From positions 930,001-994,000 of the forward strand of contig PTFA01000314.1 in NCBI GenBank assembly GCA_003342895.1: a DNA stretch of 64,000 bases. The letters are read 5' to 3'. Source of the DNA: Casuarius casuarius. Taxonomy: Eukaryota; Chordata; Aves; Casuariiformes; Casuariidae. Under the pieces are notes generated by a model. It had not been told where the DNA came from. It saw nothing but the letters and a program-made list of their open reading frames with translations, and searched no databases. Of the stretch, positions 1 through 12,457 are shown one piece after another. Numbering within the stretch: the first letter of the stretch is position 1; every line of letters begins with the position of its first letter. A program made the translations under genes and the position numbers.

Positions 1-1797
1 GTTCGGCATGCAGAAAGGCATTCAGGGCAGTGAAGTTGCTTTCAAATAGTACAGCAATTAATAAAGAAAGAAAAAATAATTTCACAGTCGGTTGTTAAAT
101 TAGCAATTCTTCAGCATGTCTGTAGTTCCTGGCAGAATTAATATGCACTCTGAAGCCTTGGGCAGCCTTGGTGCATATCATTTACCCAGGAGCTTCAAGA
201 GCAAAACACAGAGAAAAGGAGAAGCCCTCAACTGCAAGAGAATTACTGGAGTGTCTATCTAGCAATCATTGAGGAACCCGGTTCACGAATTATCAATAAG
301 GAAAGAAATGTTTGGATCTGGATTGCATCTCCTGTTCTTTCAAGACAGATGTAGCAGAAACGGTGGCTGGAAAATGAGGTGTTAAGTAACACAAAGAAAA
401 AAAATAGGCAGGCAGTAAAATGCATTTGAGCAAGGAGAAGAAAGTATACAATGAGAACAATAAATTTTCCTTGTGTTGAAGGGGGATATTTTATAGCAGC
501 TTTTTGCAAATTGGATGCATCTACATAAATAATGTAGCAACACATTTAATTGCAACTATTTATTTTTAAATTTGGCTGGATGACAAGAAAATTTCTGTGC
601 AGAATAATGAACCTTGTGTTCTTGCCACTTATGCAACTTAAAAAAAAAAAATTGCGGCTAGTACTTCAGCCTTTCAGGGTCTTAGAAGTTCAGGCTGGTC
701 TCTAGCACATCTGAAAACAAACCACCAAAACCCAGAAGTATCTCTGTATTTAATCACTGCTGGGGATTGGGGAGGCGAAGAGATGTGCCTGGTTCAAGCA
801 CGGCTCCAGCAATCAGGGTCCTGCCGCAACCTGGAGCTGACACGGATGAGGCAGAAAGTGTGACAGGGAGGAGGTTGGGGTGGAGGGGGATCACAGGGGA
901 ATAGGCAGGGGGGAAGAGGATGTGGGGATGCAGAGAGCTGAGAAGCACCTCTGCTTTGCAGACCACAGCCAGTGTACTCTGCAGTGCTCATCCTGGCACT
1001 TGCCCTGCAGGTGTCAACAAAAATAAGTTTGATTCCTCAAGTTCTCTGGCAGTCTCTAGATTTCAGGGCTTTTAAGAGGACACAGTCAGCCTCCTCCCTT
1101 GCCTGCTGCCTGTCGTGGAGTATCATCCCAGCATTGGAGAAGGCTTTGAAAAAAGGTGGGGAAGATGACCTGTGAGATGGGACACAGTGTATAAGACCTA
1201 AGACGGACAGGTTTTGGCCTTTCCTTGCAAGGTGNACAGCTGCTGGGACTAAGCTCTGGCCCTCCCAGCACACTGAGCCCTTGCTCCAGCACTGGCTGCT
1301 CCCCCTTTCTCCCCTGTCCTCACCTTCTAATCTTTCCTTAAACAAATATTCAAAACAAAAGTGAGCAGCTTCTGTGAAGCAGAATTGTTGTTTTTTCCCA
1401 AGCAGTTTTAGGAAGAGTGTTAATGCGGTGCAGGGGTGCGGAAGGACAGCAGTAATAATGAGTAAAGAAAGTACTAAGTTTCCATGGCAAGCAAGCTCAC
1501 ATAGGCAGTCCTTGTTTCTCTGGATGTGGCTGGAGAAGCAATTAAGCTTAAGATAAGCAACAGTATCCCCTTATAATAGTTTGAGAATCAAATCTCCATA
1601 AATCAAGCTTTGGCAGCTCAAAACCTTAGGAAAAAAAAAAACCCGAAAAACCCTTACTATGCGAATGACCAGAGTAGCTGCTGCAAAGTTTGCTTCAGGC
1701 TAGTGCTTTATGGGATGTTGGAGCCTGGCAGAGGGAAATGGATTTGTCAGGGGAGCGGATTGCAGCGAGGGTTATGCATAGCAGAGGAAAGGGATCA

Positions 1798-1822
1798 TTT
1801 GCTTTGCTTTGCTTTGCTTTGC
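1798..1822. repeat. TTTGC microsatellite
   Basis: Five consecutive copies of the pentamer TTTGC, followed by an imperfect sixth (CTTTG). It is a simple repeat and a likely length-polymorphic site. Confidence 0.9.
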
Positions 1823-4032
1823 CTTTGAAGTGCTGGAGCAGCTGTGTATGTCAAACGGCTGTTTTTGGGGCAAGGCGAAAACCTGTGAGAAGTGCATGCT
1901 GCTGAAACAATGGCAAGGCTTGCTAATAGGACGCCACCCTCCCGAAAGGGAGATACTTTTATGTACATGTTTTTCCTCTCAGAAGAGTCCTGTTTATAGT
2001 CCGACGGAGAAAATCTCCTATTGGGATGTTAACTGCATCTTTCTCTTCTCCTGGGTTTTGGTGTTTTTGTGTCTGGGCCTGAATTCACAGCAGTTCTAGC
2101 TAGTTCATGGCAAGGATAGTGCAACTGCAGCATCCAAAAGCCACGAGGCAGCCCACCCAGATCGTGTTGAGATTGGCTCCCAAACCAGGAGATTTAAAGT
2201 GTCAGATCCTATTGATTTATTCTGGTTTTGAGCATGTGTGTTCACATTTAGCGAGCTTTTCTCCACGAGTGGAGGTACTTTTACTGGAATAAGAAATTTT
2301 CCTGTAATTACAGGACTGCAGGATCAGAGGTCAAAGAAAAGCTCCAAATACTGTCAGACTGACCCGGGAAGAGTTGGTAATGGCCCAGGTTGCCCTCCAT
2401 TGAGCTTATTTCTAATGAGAACCATTTGATGGATTTATTTGGGAAGGCAGATGAACTGTGAGGTTTTGCAGTGGTTCATCTGATCCAAAGGAGTAATTTA
2501 ATATACTTAACAAATAATTTCAGTGTTTTGATGTCTTGTTAATTTAACAAAAGTGACTAAGTGCTGTATTTGCAGGTGATGGATAACCGCTTGATGCTCC
2601 CATGCTAACTTTGTTGCATGTGTGTAGAACATGCCTTTTGCGGGACTTGGCCTCCAGCCCTTCTGACAGCAATGCCTGGCTGCTGCAGGATTGGTTAGCA
2701 TCATCTGTAGCTTAGATTCGCAAAAGTGCTTCTCAGGAGTCACTTTTACATGCATATACCCATTTAGCAGATTTAGTTCAGGCAGCTGTAGATAAATTCG
2801 TATTTTTTGTCGGAAGGACTGTAGAAGATCCATCTATATCGCCCTCTGATGGAATTNGAATAGCCGCGTTTGGAGTGACGTATGTTCCTCCACTAATTAT
2901 AGAGGAACAATTTTAAAATAAATTGTCTACAGCCAGTCCTAGCAAATTAACCCCCTGAGACAGAGGTTCCTAAAGCTAGAAACAAACCAACCCTTCAGCT
3001 TTGAGGCAGATTTTGGATGGATCTTTTTGCTTAGGTTTCAGCATCACCATAGGTTGGCTGGTGCTGCCTATTTTGGACTGAAATGCCAAATGAAGTCAAC
3101 AGCAGAAATGCTGATTTTATGCTACCTAAAGATCTCGTCCACACAGATGAAGTTGTATGAGATACAGTCATTCAGTAGGAAATATTTTAAACATTTTAGT
3201 TCCCCTTAAAGCCTGCATATGTACAGTCTATTAATTCAGGCTAAAACCTTGAAACGTTGCTGGAGTAAACACACATGACATAAATCATCAAAATAAATCC
3301 TCCCAAATGTCATATTTCTTAACCACAATTGGTTGCAATTGTCCAAACCACAGTATAATTAGAGAATCTTTCTTTCTTTGCTGGCCAGGCTCCAGATCTG
3401 TATGACTGAATCAGGAGACTGAACCTCTTCGTAACATTGTGCCAGCAAACGTGTGGCTTTGAAAAACGCTAATTTCCACTGGAATTTACTGACTGGTCGT
3501 TGCATTGCTGTCTGTGCTGGATGCACATGCAGATGTGCATCGGGAGGTTCTGGCTGGATCATTTTCAAGTTTGATCCTGCCCCATCACTGCCATTAGGGA
3601 TGGCGCTTGTTACTCCTATTCAGGCCGTGCCCCTCTTGAACTCGAGGGAGTTGTGTGGCTTGTCCATCACTGCACCGCTTGTACAGCACACAGTGCAACT
3701 TGAATGGCGAAGTTAACGTGCCCGTAACAACGGAGGAGCCAGGTGCACCTCTGTGGAAAGTCCCACAGCAGAGTCCTCTGCCTCGGGTTACTCACAGCAC
3801 GAGGCACCTCGAGGTACCGCTTACTAGTGTGCAAAAACAAATGTCTGTCTGCTTTCTTCCATATTTTAATCCCTATTCCCACCTTAGGTGCAGAGTTGTA
3901 AATCATCACTTTCTCTGGTTAAGGGAGTGAAATGATTTCTGTTTGCCTTCGTTTAAAAAAAAAAAGAGACAGTAATTTGAGCAAAACTTAAGCGTATCCT
4001 AAAGTCTCATACCTCAGAGAACAAGAAGAGAT

Positions 4033-4078
4033 GCATAGATTTTATAGATAGCGATACATCGATTATGGATATAGATAC
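4033..4078. repeat. Degenerate GATA-type simple repeat
   Basis: Repeated GATA, GATAG and GATAC units interrupted by single-base changes. This looks like an old decayed tetranucleotide microsatellite. Confidence 0.55.
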
Positions 4079-4579
4079 TTGAAAGATACTACAGGCCTGT
4101 CGCAACAAGATACAGACTGCCTTCTTCATTTCATAGGCCAAAAAGCAAGGGGTTGGCGAGACCAGTGTGGATTGCACCTTGCAACTGGGGAGCGATGCCC
4201 TGGCGGCTGCGGCCCAGGCCCCTCTCGTCCGTTTGGCAGGGTCCGGTGCGAGCCAGCTGCCCCATCAAGGAGATGGAGCCGCCTGGCAGCCCAGCAGATT
4301 TCCCGGCCCTTTCAGAAGCGGTTGTTGGAAGCCTCGTGTGGCCTGGCGCTGGCCTTGTGCACGTAGCTTTTATTGTCACTGTTCTTCAAGGCATGTAACG
4401 GGGAAACTGCGAATGTTGGGCAGCCATGCCTTTAAGTGCTTTGTCTAGTGATGTGCCCCTGCTGGCATCATCGTATACACTTCCAGCACTATGCAAAATG
4501 GAAACAGAGAATACAAGTGATGTGAAAGGTGCCCTGTATCAAAATTGTCTTGTGCTGCTTGTCAGAGCAAAGAAGTCGC

Positions 4580-4596
4580 TGTGTGTGTGTGCGCGC
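4580..4596. repeat. Short TG/CG alternating purine-pyrimidine tract
   Basis: A TG run passes directly into GCGCGC. The strict purine-pyrimidine alternation is a short potential Z-DNA tract. Confidence 0.7.
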
Positions 4597-5541
4597 TAAA
4601 TAGCTTGCAAGAACAGGTTGCTGCTGGTCGCAGAAATATTATTTGCACCAGGAAATGACACTTCATCCCAACCAGTATTTTCTCTGGGAACGTATCAGTT
4701 TCTCCCAGTTTGTTTGGGCAAGAAAGTTTGCAAAAACAAAGCAGGCAGCCCCTCTGTAAAGAAAGCCTGTGAGTGCCTCCCTCTGTAGCCTCAGCAGCAT
4801 TGCGGAAAGATGACCATCATTTCTTGTTGCTGTTTGGCAAGCCCANGGTTTGCAGTGGGGAGACCAGCAGAAGGTAAGAGCTGCAAAAAGGGGCCTGGAT
4901 CAGGGTGGGTAACTGACTGCTGGAAGTGCAGAGCGAGTCCTTGGAAAGCGCTCAGTGTTGGCTGAGCCTAGCCCTGCTGCCAGCAAAGCCAGTGGGAGCA
5001 TGCCAGCACAGCGCTGAGTGCCTTGAAAAATCTTCCCTTTCCCTAAGAGCATTTATTTTCTGCAGCTTGCTTTTCTTCTGTGAAATCAAACCCAAATGAT
5101 AGTGGGGGTTTGCATTTCTGCCAGGATAAATNGTTCCCGCTCCTCCGCTGCATTGCTGAGAGTTTAGGCTCAATTCAGGTTTTTGCCCCACTGATTGCTT
5201 TGGAATCTTCTTTAGAGCAAAGTCAGAAAGCACAGAAATATAGCACATTAGGATCTTAACATAATCGCAGGCATTTTCAAATGTATTGTGTTCTGTGTAT
5301 TTTTATGGCTTGCAAATGCAGCTGACTTGGGAATTTGATGAATTTTTCAGAGTGGTGCCATGTGATCAAGTTTTATACCATTTAGAAGAAACATTAATGT
5401 CATTAGTAGCAGTTAATTCTTAGTTTTCCAGCAACTGTGCTCATGTCATAAATTGCTGTGTGACAATTTAGTGAGTCACATGGTGGGGAAAGTGGTATTT
5501 CAAGGGGAGGAAGTGAAAGTACTAATTTATTTATATTCTAG

Positions 5542-5710
5542 TTTTCAAGGTTGTTTTTGTATTCAGAGCTAGAGCTCATTTCAATGCAGAACGGAGGTAA
5601 TTCAGCCTCAATCGGAGTAGGGTTGGACAGAAAGGCATCAAAAGACACAATATTTCCTAAGAACAAAGAGTATTTCCCACTTGAAATACATGAATTGGCT
5701 TACCTTCAAG
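5542..5710 (+). other. Candidate cryptic or alternative exon in intron 3
   Basis: A 169-bp stretch with exon-like borders. A T-rich run ending in TTCTAG lies just before it, and a consensus donor CAAG|gtaagt follows. In the frame starting at its first base it is open for all 56 codons, and the predicted peptide has mixed, coding-like composition. I do not recognise the peptide and it is not Eph-like. Intron 3 is phase 1, so in the EPHA6 frame a TAA is reached after about 19 codons. Inclusion would therefore truncate the receptor just after the ligand-binding exon. It may equally be a chance pseudo-exon or an exon of an unannotated RNA. Confidence 0.25.
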
Positions 5711-6144
5711 GTAAGTTGAGTCTCTTTCTTCAANGTGCAAAGCACTCAGGTGACCCACTTCTTCAGCAAGCTCCAGAAACCTGTTTAAAGGCTATTTCAC
5801 AGATCTTGGGCTGCAGCACTAGGCCGTTGAGTTGCCCAAGGATGCTAGCAAGTCTGCGGGATTCAGGCAAACTGGCAGCTTTGAATTACAGGGTTTTTTA
5901 TTAGGGGGTATTTATTGAATTCCCTTCAAATCCCCGAGGCATGCTGCAGGAAGCAACATAGCACTCTTGCAGATAGAGAGACCAACTCCAAAATGGGATC
6001 TAACTGGGGCATTTTACACGTTTGCTATAGCTTTATAGTTTTGGCAGCAATTTTGGAGCTGGCCTGCAGTTCCTGGCGGGCTGTTAGGAAGGGCAGGATT
6101 AGCTCTTCAGAGCCTGCTTGTAAATTCTGCAGGAAGAAACTCGA

Positions 6145-6161
6145 TTTTTTTTTTTTTTTTT
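6145..6161. repeat. Poly-T run (17 bp)
   Basis: Seventeen uninterrupted T residues. I see no retroposed gene body or flanking target-site duplication beside it. Confidence 0.9.
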
Positions 6162-9100
6162 CTTGCTGAGCTCCCAAATATTTTGTAGAAGAGCTCAGAG
6201 TTCATCTGTTTGCATTGGTTGGGAGACAGAAAGACAGGCTGCCGTGTTTTTGTTTTGTTTTGTCTTGTAAGTAAAAGTGCACGTCAGGAGCACAAGCCGC
6301 AGCTTGGAGCAGCTCCGCGGTTTAATTGCTTCCACGTTGCAAAGCTTGTGCCTGGGCCAAGCCTTCTGCTTTCTGCTTTGGGTGCAGCAGCAAGGCAGCA
6401 GCCCCCTCTTCTCGGTGCGGATGCTTCAAGGTATGGCAGCTCCAGAGACTCGCAACAGGGCTTGCTTTATTTGTAGCTTGTTTTCTATCAAATCCTTCAA
6501 CTCTCAAGGCACAGTCCCTGTGCTGGAGTGATGTGCTAATGAAGGCAGAGCCGATGAGCTACTGAACCGCTCTCCTTTCTGCTGAGCACACACAAGAGCT
6601 CTGGCTTGCCTGTCAGCCGAGAGGAGAGCCAGCTCGGTGTGGATTACGGAGCTCACGCATAGCTGCAGGGCAAAGAGTTTTCTCCTGATTTGTACTGTGG
6701 TCTCTTGTAAAAGCCGTGGTAATTTGAGCCCTGTTCAGCTTGCCCGTATGTACAGAGATGGTCCCTGCCCAGAGCAGTTTGCANTGTTAAAAAGCAAAGC
6801 TGAACAAAGGAGGGGAAGGAAAAGCAAAGGTAGTTCAGGGAAGGAAACTCTTAGTCTGATAACCCGTGCTCTGTCAGCTGGCTAGACTGCGTTACTCGTT
6901 ACTTACTACATCCTCATTACTTTTTATCGGATTTCATTTATTAGCTTCTATGGATTTATTAGCTAATCTATGGATTAGTGATACTACTTTATATTTGTGG
7001 TTTCTGAACACTGCAGAGACTAAATTTGGTACTGTGCAAGTGAGACAGCTTAATTGCTACTTGAGCTTTATTTTTTGGGATATGTGAAAGATCGCTTTGG
7101 TCCTAAGCATTCAAGTACTGTGAGAACTACAGGGCTGCAGCGGGAGTGATAGGTTGGACCTTTCTCATCTCTCCTGACATTTCAAGGCTTCACAGGGTCG
7201 TGTTNCCTAACTTTTCTCTCTTCAGGGACAAGACCTAAACTCACACTAATATTAACTTCTGGTCACAATAGCCGAGCGCTTGTGTTGAAGGCGATGGTTT
7301 TGCTCGTTGTGCATCCGTCTGATTCTTCGGGAAACAGAACCTCTGAGGTTGTTCCTTGCTCTCCACATCTGCAGCTTCGCAGCTACCTGGGGTCAGTCCA
7401 CATTGATGGAGCAGTGCAGTAAGAGGGGAAAGTGGCCTTGGGTGCTGGGGACAGCCTTCAGCCAAAACTTGGGGATGGTTACAGTGCTGCAGCTGGGAAC
7501 CATTTGATGTTAAGGCTTACAGAAAATAATCTCTGTCGAGTAGTTCCAGCTGTTGGATGGCTTGCTTTGGCTACTTTCTCCCCCCCACACTGGTTCTCCA
7601 TCTCTAGTATTGACATAGCATACTGAAGGTTCGGCATGCCATTTTAAGAGGCCAGTTTTCACTGCAAGAGGCCTGGTGATTCCCCCCCCGTGCTCAAAGA
7701 TCCAGTTTCTAGCAGCATGGCTCTTTGGGGCTCCCAACTGCAAGCTCTGAAGCCGGTTTCCAACATGATGTTGGTTCAGGGAATCAGCTTGCAGCGTCGC
7801 TGTCGCGAGAGGCCCTCGCTGCCATCCTTTGTCATGGAGACCTCTGCTGACCCACGCTGAAGTGCTTAGGCAGCAAGAGGCCACAGCCTTTACTGCTCCA
7901 TGCTGGCAACATTTTGCAGTTGCTACTAAAAATAAAAAGAGTGAAATTAATTTGCTAATAATGGGTGTGCTACTAACAGAAACACAGCCCACTTATACCC
8001 AACGCTAGCAGGCTGTTTGAGGCATTTTTGCTGTATCTAAAAATACTCTCTTTTTTTTTCCCCCAGCAACCAATTTCATTTAAAGACTATTTTCACACAT
8101 CAGTGCCTGTTAATCAGTTAAGGAGCTATCGGTTCTAATGTTAGGAGGAAAGAAGCAGGTGTCATTAACAGCTTAAAACTCTATTTCATTTCTTTTCAGC
8201 TGTGTTGCAGCAGATTATGGGGAATCCTAGGCTCATCTGACTTCTCCTCTCCCCACCCCCTTGGAAAGAGAGGTAGTACCATTAAATGAATGACTGTATC
8301 ATGATAGTCCTAAGTACGCTTTCAAGAGTCATTGAATAAGAAATACTGAGATAAAAATAAAGAAGGCTAAAATAAGATTTTATTAGAAATTAAACCCAGA
8401 TACCCATGTAATTTTAAATGAAGTCATGTATACTTCATGAAGAGATTTTAAGGTTGACTGACAGAAGAGGAATGGTGAGATAAGCGATCAAAACCGAAGG
8501 TACGTAGATATAAGGCACTGGCTGCTTGTGGCACTGTTCTGCTCTGAAGCCAATCTACAAAAAAATCTGAGTTACTGCAGCCAAAGGCAGAAAATCAGAG
8601 TGTACCAGCCAGTACAAATGTTCAGCCTCCAAACGAACCCTCAGGTGAGAGATGGTGTCAGTGGGTTCCTCTTCCTTAAAGTCACACAGCTGTGTTGAAC
8701 CTGTGTGAACTTCCAGCTTCCACAACACCCTGCAGCAGTGATTTCCTCAGCTTAACTATTTGCTGGGTGAGCAACAGTGTCATCTTATTTATTTTGGACC
8801 TGCCCTTTGTTGGTCTCATTGATAACCTCTAGACAAACCTCAAGTTATGTCTGAAATACTGCATGAATACTGTGGTTTTTCTGCAAAAGCCTAAGCTCCG
8901 TGAAGCAAGCAGAGGACCTGGTGGTGAGGGTCGCACACGCTGCCTGCCTGTCTGAAGCCCTGGGCACCGCTGCCTTCTCTGTAGCATAGTATTCCAGCTC
9001 TGCAGCATGCAACGTGGCCGAGGAAGTTACTCGTGGCGTCCCTCTGATACCTTGGCCTCCTCCTCAGGGCCTAGGCTGGACTGGCAGTTGTGCTCGCGAA

Positions 9101-10280
9101 GAGCTGCTGAGTATATTGTCTTGACTGAGCTGAAAATGCAGCATACAGAATAGTTTTCATCAGGAGAGGTCTCTAGATCTCTGCCAAGAGCTGGCAGGCT
9201 GTGCTGTGGATCTGTGTGCAAATCCCCTTCAGACCTTCTTCCTGAGGCATCTGCTGCCAGATGTTGGTCTGAGGACACCTTTGATCTGACTTGGTGTGGC
9301 AGTTCTTAGATGTATTTTAATTTTCTGTCCTCTTCTTTTTTTTTTCTTATATTCCATCTCCTGTCCTAGTATTCTTTCTTTTTAACCAAAAAGGTTAAAC
9401 CAGAGGTGTCTTACTTAGTTTTGAAAGTGCACAACTCTGCTGGCTATTTATTATGGAGATTTATGTTGGAATTTTCAGTGAGAGGGAACCTGCCTGACCT
9501 ACGGGAGCTTTCAGATTATGCAAAAATTGGTTCAGTTTAGTTTCATTTCACATCCCTCACTGAAGCATTATAGGCATCGCATACATCTGTTGGCATTGTA
9601 CTTATTTGTGAAAACAAAGCATTCCCTTCAAGCAGAGCTATGTATCATGCTGTCATTAGCGAACTACACCTTGTTGAAAATCTGTCAAAGACGACTGACT
9701 TATTTTGCATTTGTTGCTTTGCACCAAATAGAAGTATGGTAAACTCTTGTGCCATAATGATTTTCTGTCTATCTAGATGGGACATAACGAGATAAATTCA
9801 AGTCCTTTTTTGAAGGCTAATTACATTGAGTACACACTAGACATCGGCTGCCCTTGTTAAAATGTTGTGTGTTTTCGTGCTTTCATTTCCCCTTCTCTAC
9901 TGTCTGCATGTGCAAGTGAGTTTGGTTCAGCTTTGAAATACAAATTTTAGGCTAGAGAGGAGCTATTTGGAGGTCTCCTCTCCCAAAAGACTCTCTAGAG
10001 ATTGTAAAAGAATTCCTTGTTACAGATAGGGCAATATTTGAAGGTAGCTGTGAAGTGAATAAAAGAATGGGACTCTATGCCGGAAGGTGAGGAATGTGCC
10101 TTAAAGCATGAGGGCAGTTTGTGGCGTGTCCATGAACAGTCCTCTAGAATAAATTCAGCCCTCGATGTGCTCTCAGATGCTGCTATTTACAGCAAATATG
10201 TATGTGACCACATCTTTAAATGCATTCAGTACTCCTAGGTAGGAAGAGGTTGTCAGCTCAGTGGTGTTCAGGTGGTACCT

Positions 10281-10382
10281 GAGCGCTACTTTGCATTATC
10301 GCCCTACCTTGGCGCCCTGATCCTGATGTGTGGACAGAAAACAGATGGACTGTGTCCTGCCAGGCTTACAGTCTAGATACAG
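10281..10382 (+). repeat. Old CR1/L3-like interspersed repeat remnant
   Basis: The block contains, in order, words resembling an amniote-wide ancient repeat: a gcgcc...ccctgatcctg part, then gacagaaaacagatggac, a tgtcctgcc word, and gcttacagtctag. I recall a similar order (dispersed 'acag..cagtcc..tgcc..gagcttacaatcta' words) from bird, crocodile and turtle genomes. Identity is low and the family name is from memory. Confidence 0.35.
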
Positions 10383-10841
10383 AGCAATAGTTGGGTGCTG
10401 AGTGATTCCGGAAGTTGGATCTTTAAAACCTGTAAGTTCCTCTGTTCCTCCTACTTAGTCTCTTCCTGCCTTATAGGAGGGAAAGGAGCCGTTTCTGTCC
10501 CTGCTGCAGCCAGCAAGCCCAGGGCCAGGCAGCTGTGGGTCTGTCAGATGGGCTCATGAGACTGCAGAGGAGTGAACAGCAGCCTGGCAGCCCACAGCGC
10601 CTTGGGGACCTGCTTCAGGGTTATGTTGAGCTGTGAACGCTTTGTGGTCCTGAGGAATAAAGCAAAGCCGAAGGAAGGGCCTGCGAGAGGCTTATAGGGT
10701 GGTCTTGAATTGCACTCCTTGGGCAGCATGAGTGAGCTGTGTGGGCAGCAACTGACTTGCTGGCTGATTCTAAGGGGAATTTTTTTCCCCTGTGTTGGAA
10801 ATGGCTGAAATCAGATTAGCTTCTGTACCAAGTAAAACATC

Positions 10842-10859
10842 TTTTTTTTTTTTTTTTTT
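10842..10859. repeat. Poly-T run (18 bp)
   Basis: Eighteen uninterrupted T residues. Read on the minus strand this is a poly-A tract. No AATAAA-type signal or recognisable retrocopy is attached. Confidence 0.9.
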
Positions 10860-12301
10860 AAATGAGCTGACAGGCAAGTCTCCAGTCTTTGCTGAAGAAG
10901 GGAACATGTCAAGAAAGTTTCCCTGGTACTGTAAAAACTAGAGCCAGCTCTAGAGCCTGTTCTTCTACTTGGTCCTTCAGAGGAAACGTGATTCATAGTA
11001 AAAATCGACACTTTGTCCGTGGTGAAGATGAATTGTGCTATCACATTCTCTGGCCAGATCTTAGCACATGACCTTCATACTGTGATTGTCCGGGGCATTC
11101 CTGGAGGGATAATATTAATGTTTTTGCTATGAATTCATTTTCTTTGCAAACTAATTATGGCTTAGAAGTCTGAACGGAGTTGGAAAGGTCCTGCGGTTTC
11201 CAGGTAACTTCTATAACTCTGATAGCGGGCCTGAGCATCATTGGTGCCGTGTTGGGCATAATTATTTTCAAGCCATTTGAAAGGTAAAAAGTAACAGCGC
11301 TTTGGAACAGGGGAGTGTGGTTATGTGTCTCTGCTTTTTGAGAAGAACAGCAAATCTGTGATTCGTTTTTCATTCTTTTGATAACTATGGTTTTGTAATT
11401 CTACATCTAACTGTAGAGTTACAGGGCCAGTTGGCTTTTTTCTAGAGTCAAGGTCCACACATGCAAAGCTGTGGCTGTTGCTGCTCANGGCTGAGTGTGC
11501 ACACACAGGCGGATAAGGGCAGAGTGCTTTGCTAAGGTGAAGAAGTGCTTGCTCCAGGAGACTGGAAACAAGATATTACTGTATGCACTTCAAATTATCA
11601 AAAGGGAAAAAATATCCCAAGCTACCCTTAGCTAATATATTATATTTGTGAGGGCACAGTTAGCTCTCATGCAGTCTTTGTGCCCCATCACGCATACATG
11701 TTGAAGCTGGAAGGACTATATTGTACAGCAGACATGCCTGATTCAGGCTGTACCCAGAACAATCTGTCTTATGTGGAGTGCTTCAAAATTCCTCACAGGT
11801 TTTCAGGGAAAAAACCCTAGGGAAGTAGCCTTATCACAGAGTCTTAAAGCTGTCCGTCTCAAGATCCCCTCCACCATTATATTACTATTTATTTCCTGAG
11901 ACATTGATTTCTGAGTATAGAACATCTTAAGCAAAAAACACAAGATGAATTTTACCTGGTTTTCTAAGACTGAATGAAAAATAAAAAACAGTACAATAAT
12001 GTTTTCTAAAGCAGAGGCAATAGGATCTCTTAGGTCTAATGCGTTCAACCAGGAAAACAAATACCTAGCAAAGGCAGATGCTAGAGGAGAAAATAATCAG
12101 CAGATTCACATTCTCTTTTCGTGCAGATATTTAAGTATGCACTGTCTATTAGTGGGATAGGCTGTTGTAAAATATTCAGACCAAATAGCTTGCGAGTGTT
12201 TGTCTGTTTTCTTTCCAGCTGAAGATATATTTTTAAAAGGAAATGTGACAAGACTTAATTTTATGATGGGAGAGCTTAGCCTGTGGTTCTTCTTTTTACA
12301 G

Positions 12302-12457
12302 TATGCAGACCTGGGTTCTTCAAAGCTTCACCCCACAGTCCATCCTGCAGCAAATGTCCCCCTCACAGCTACACGCTTGATGAAGCATCCACATCTTGCC
12401 TGTGTGAAGAGCACTATTTTAGGAGGGAATCAGACCCACCTACAATGGCCTGTACAA
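12302..12457 (+). CDS. EPHA6: EPHA6 exon 4: end of cysteine-rich region
   Basis: Internal exon of an ephrin-A receptor tyrosine kinase, a membrane protein used in axon guidance and neuronal contact signalling. The exon is 156 bp, the usual size for this Eph exon. It encodes 51 whole codons starting CRPGFFKASPH and ending DPPTMACT, with six cysteines at residues 1, 15, 18, 32, 34 and 50 of the exon. This is the cysteine-rich, EGF/TNFR-like module between the ephrin-binding domain and the first FN3 repeat, and it forms disulfide-bonded receptor-clustering surface. The motif CPPHSYT and the ending YFRRESDPPTMACT fit EPHA6 better than EPHA3, A4, A5 or A7 as I recall them. The acceptor is strong (TTCTTCTTTTTACAG). 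The donor A|gtaagc leaves one base that joins exon 5 to make Arg. No N lies in the exon. Confidence 0.93.

Larger units (their letters stand above)
1..12301 (+). other. EPHA6: EPHA6 intron 3 (3' part), no recognised gene
   Basis: Non-coding sequence before the first recognisable exon. No ligand-binding-domain exon is present; that exon is about 660 bp in Eph genes and would show as a long open frame. The intron must be phase 1, because exon 4 opens with two bases that complete a codon. Contents I can name are a TTTGC microsatellite near 1.8 kb, a GATA-like and TG/CG simple-repeat patch near 4.0-4.6 kb, a GC-rich patch at 4150-4400, a candidate cryptic exon at 5542-5710, T runs at 6145 and 10842, and an old CR1/L3-like remnant near 10.3 kb. 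The rest is ordinary intronic sequence with short chance open frames. Confidence 0.8.

Noticed and set aside
4140..4400. CpG-richer patch in intron 3
   Set aside because: Considered as an alternative promoter, but density is lower and more even than at 46 kb, and similar GC patches recur at 25.5, 26.5 and 52.5 kb as expected for a bird genome.
7141..7200. Possible CR1 3' end (aggttggacctttctcatctc)
   Set aside because: Only a short word matches. The characteristic ATTCTATG-type terminal repeats are absent.
7510..7992. 160-codon antisense open frame in intron 3
   Set aside because: No recognisable domain or splice context, consistent with chance.
10842..10859. Poly-T run as the tail of a processed pseudogene
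   Set aside because: No polyadenylation signal, gene body or target-site duplication is visible on the minus strand.
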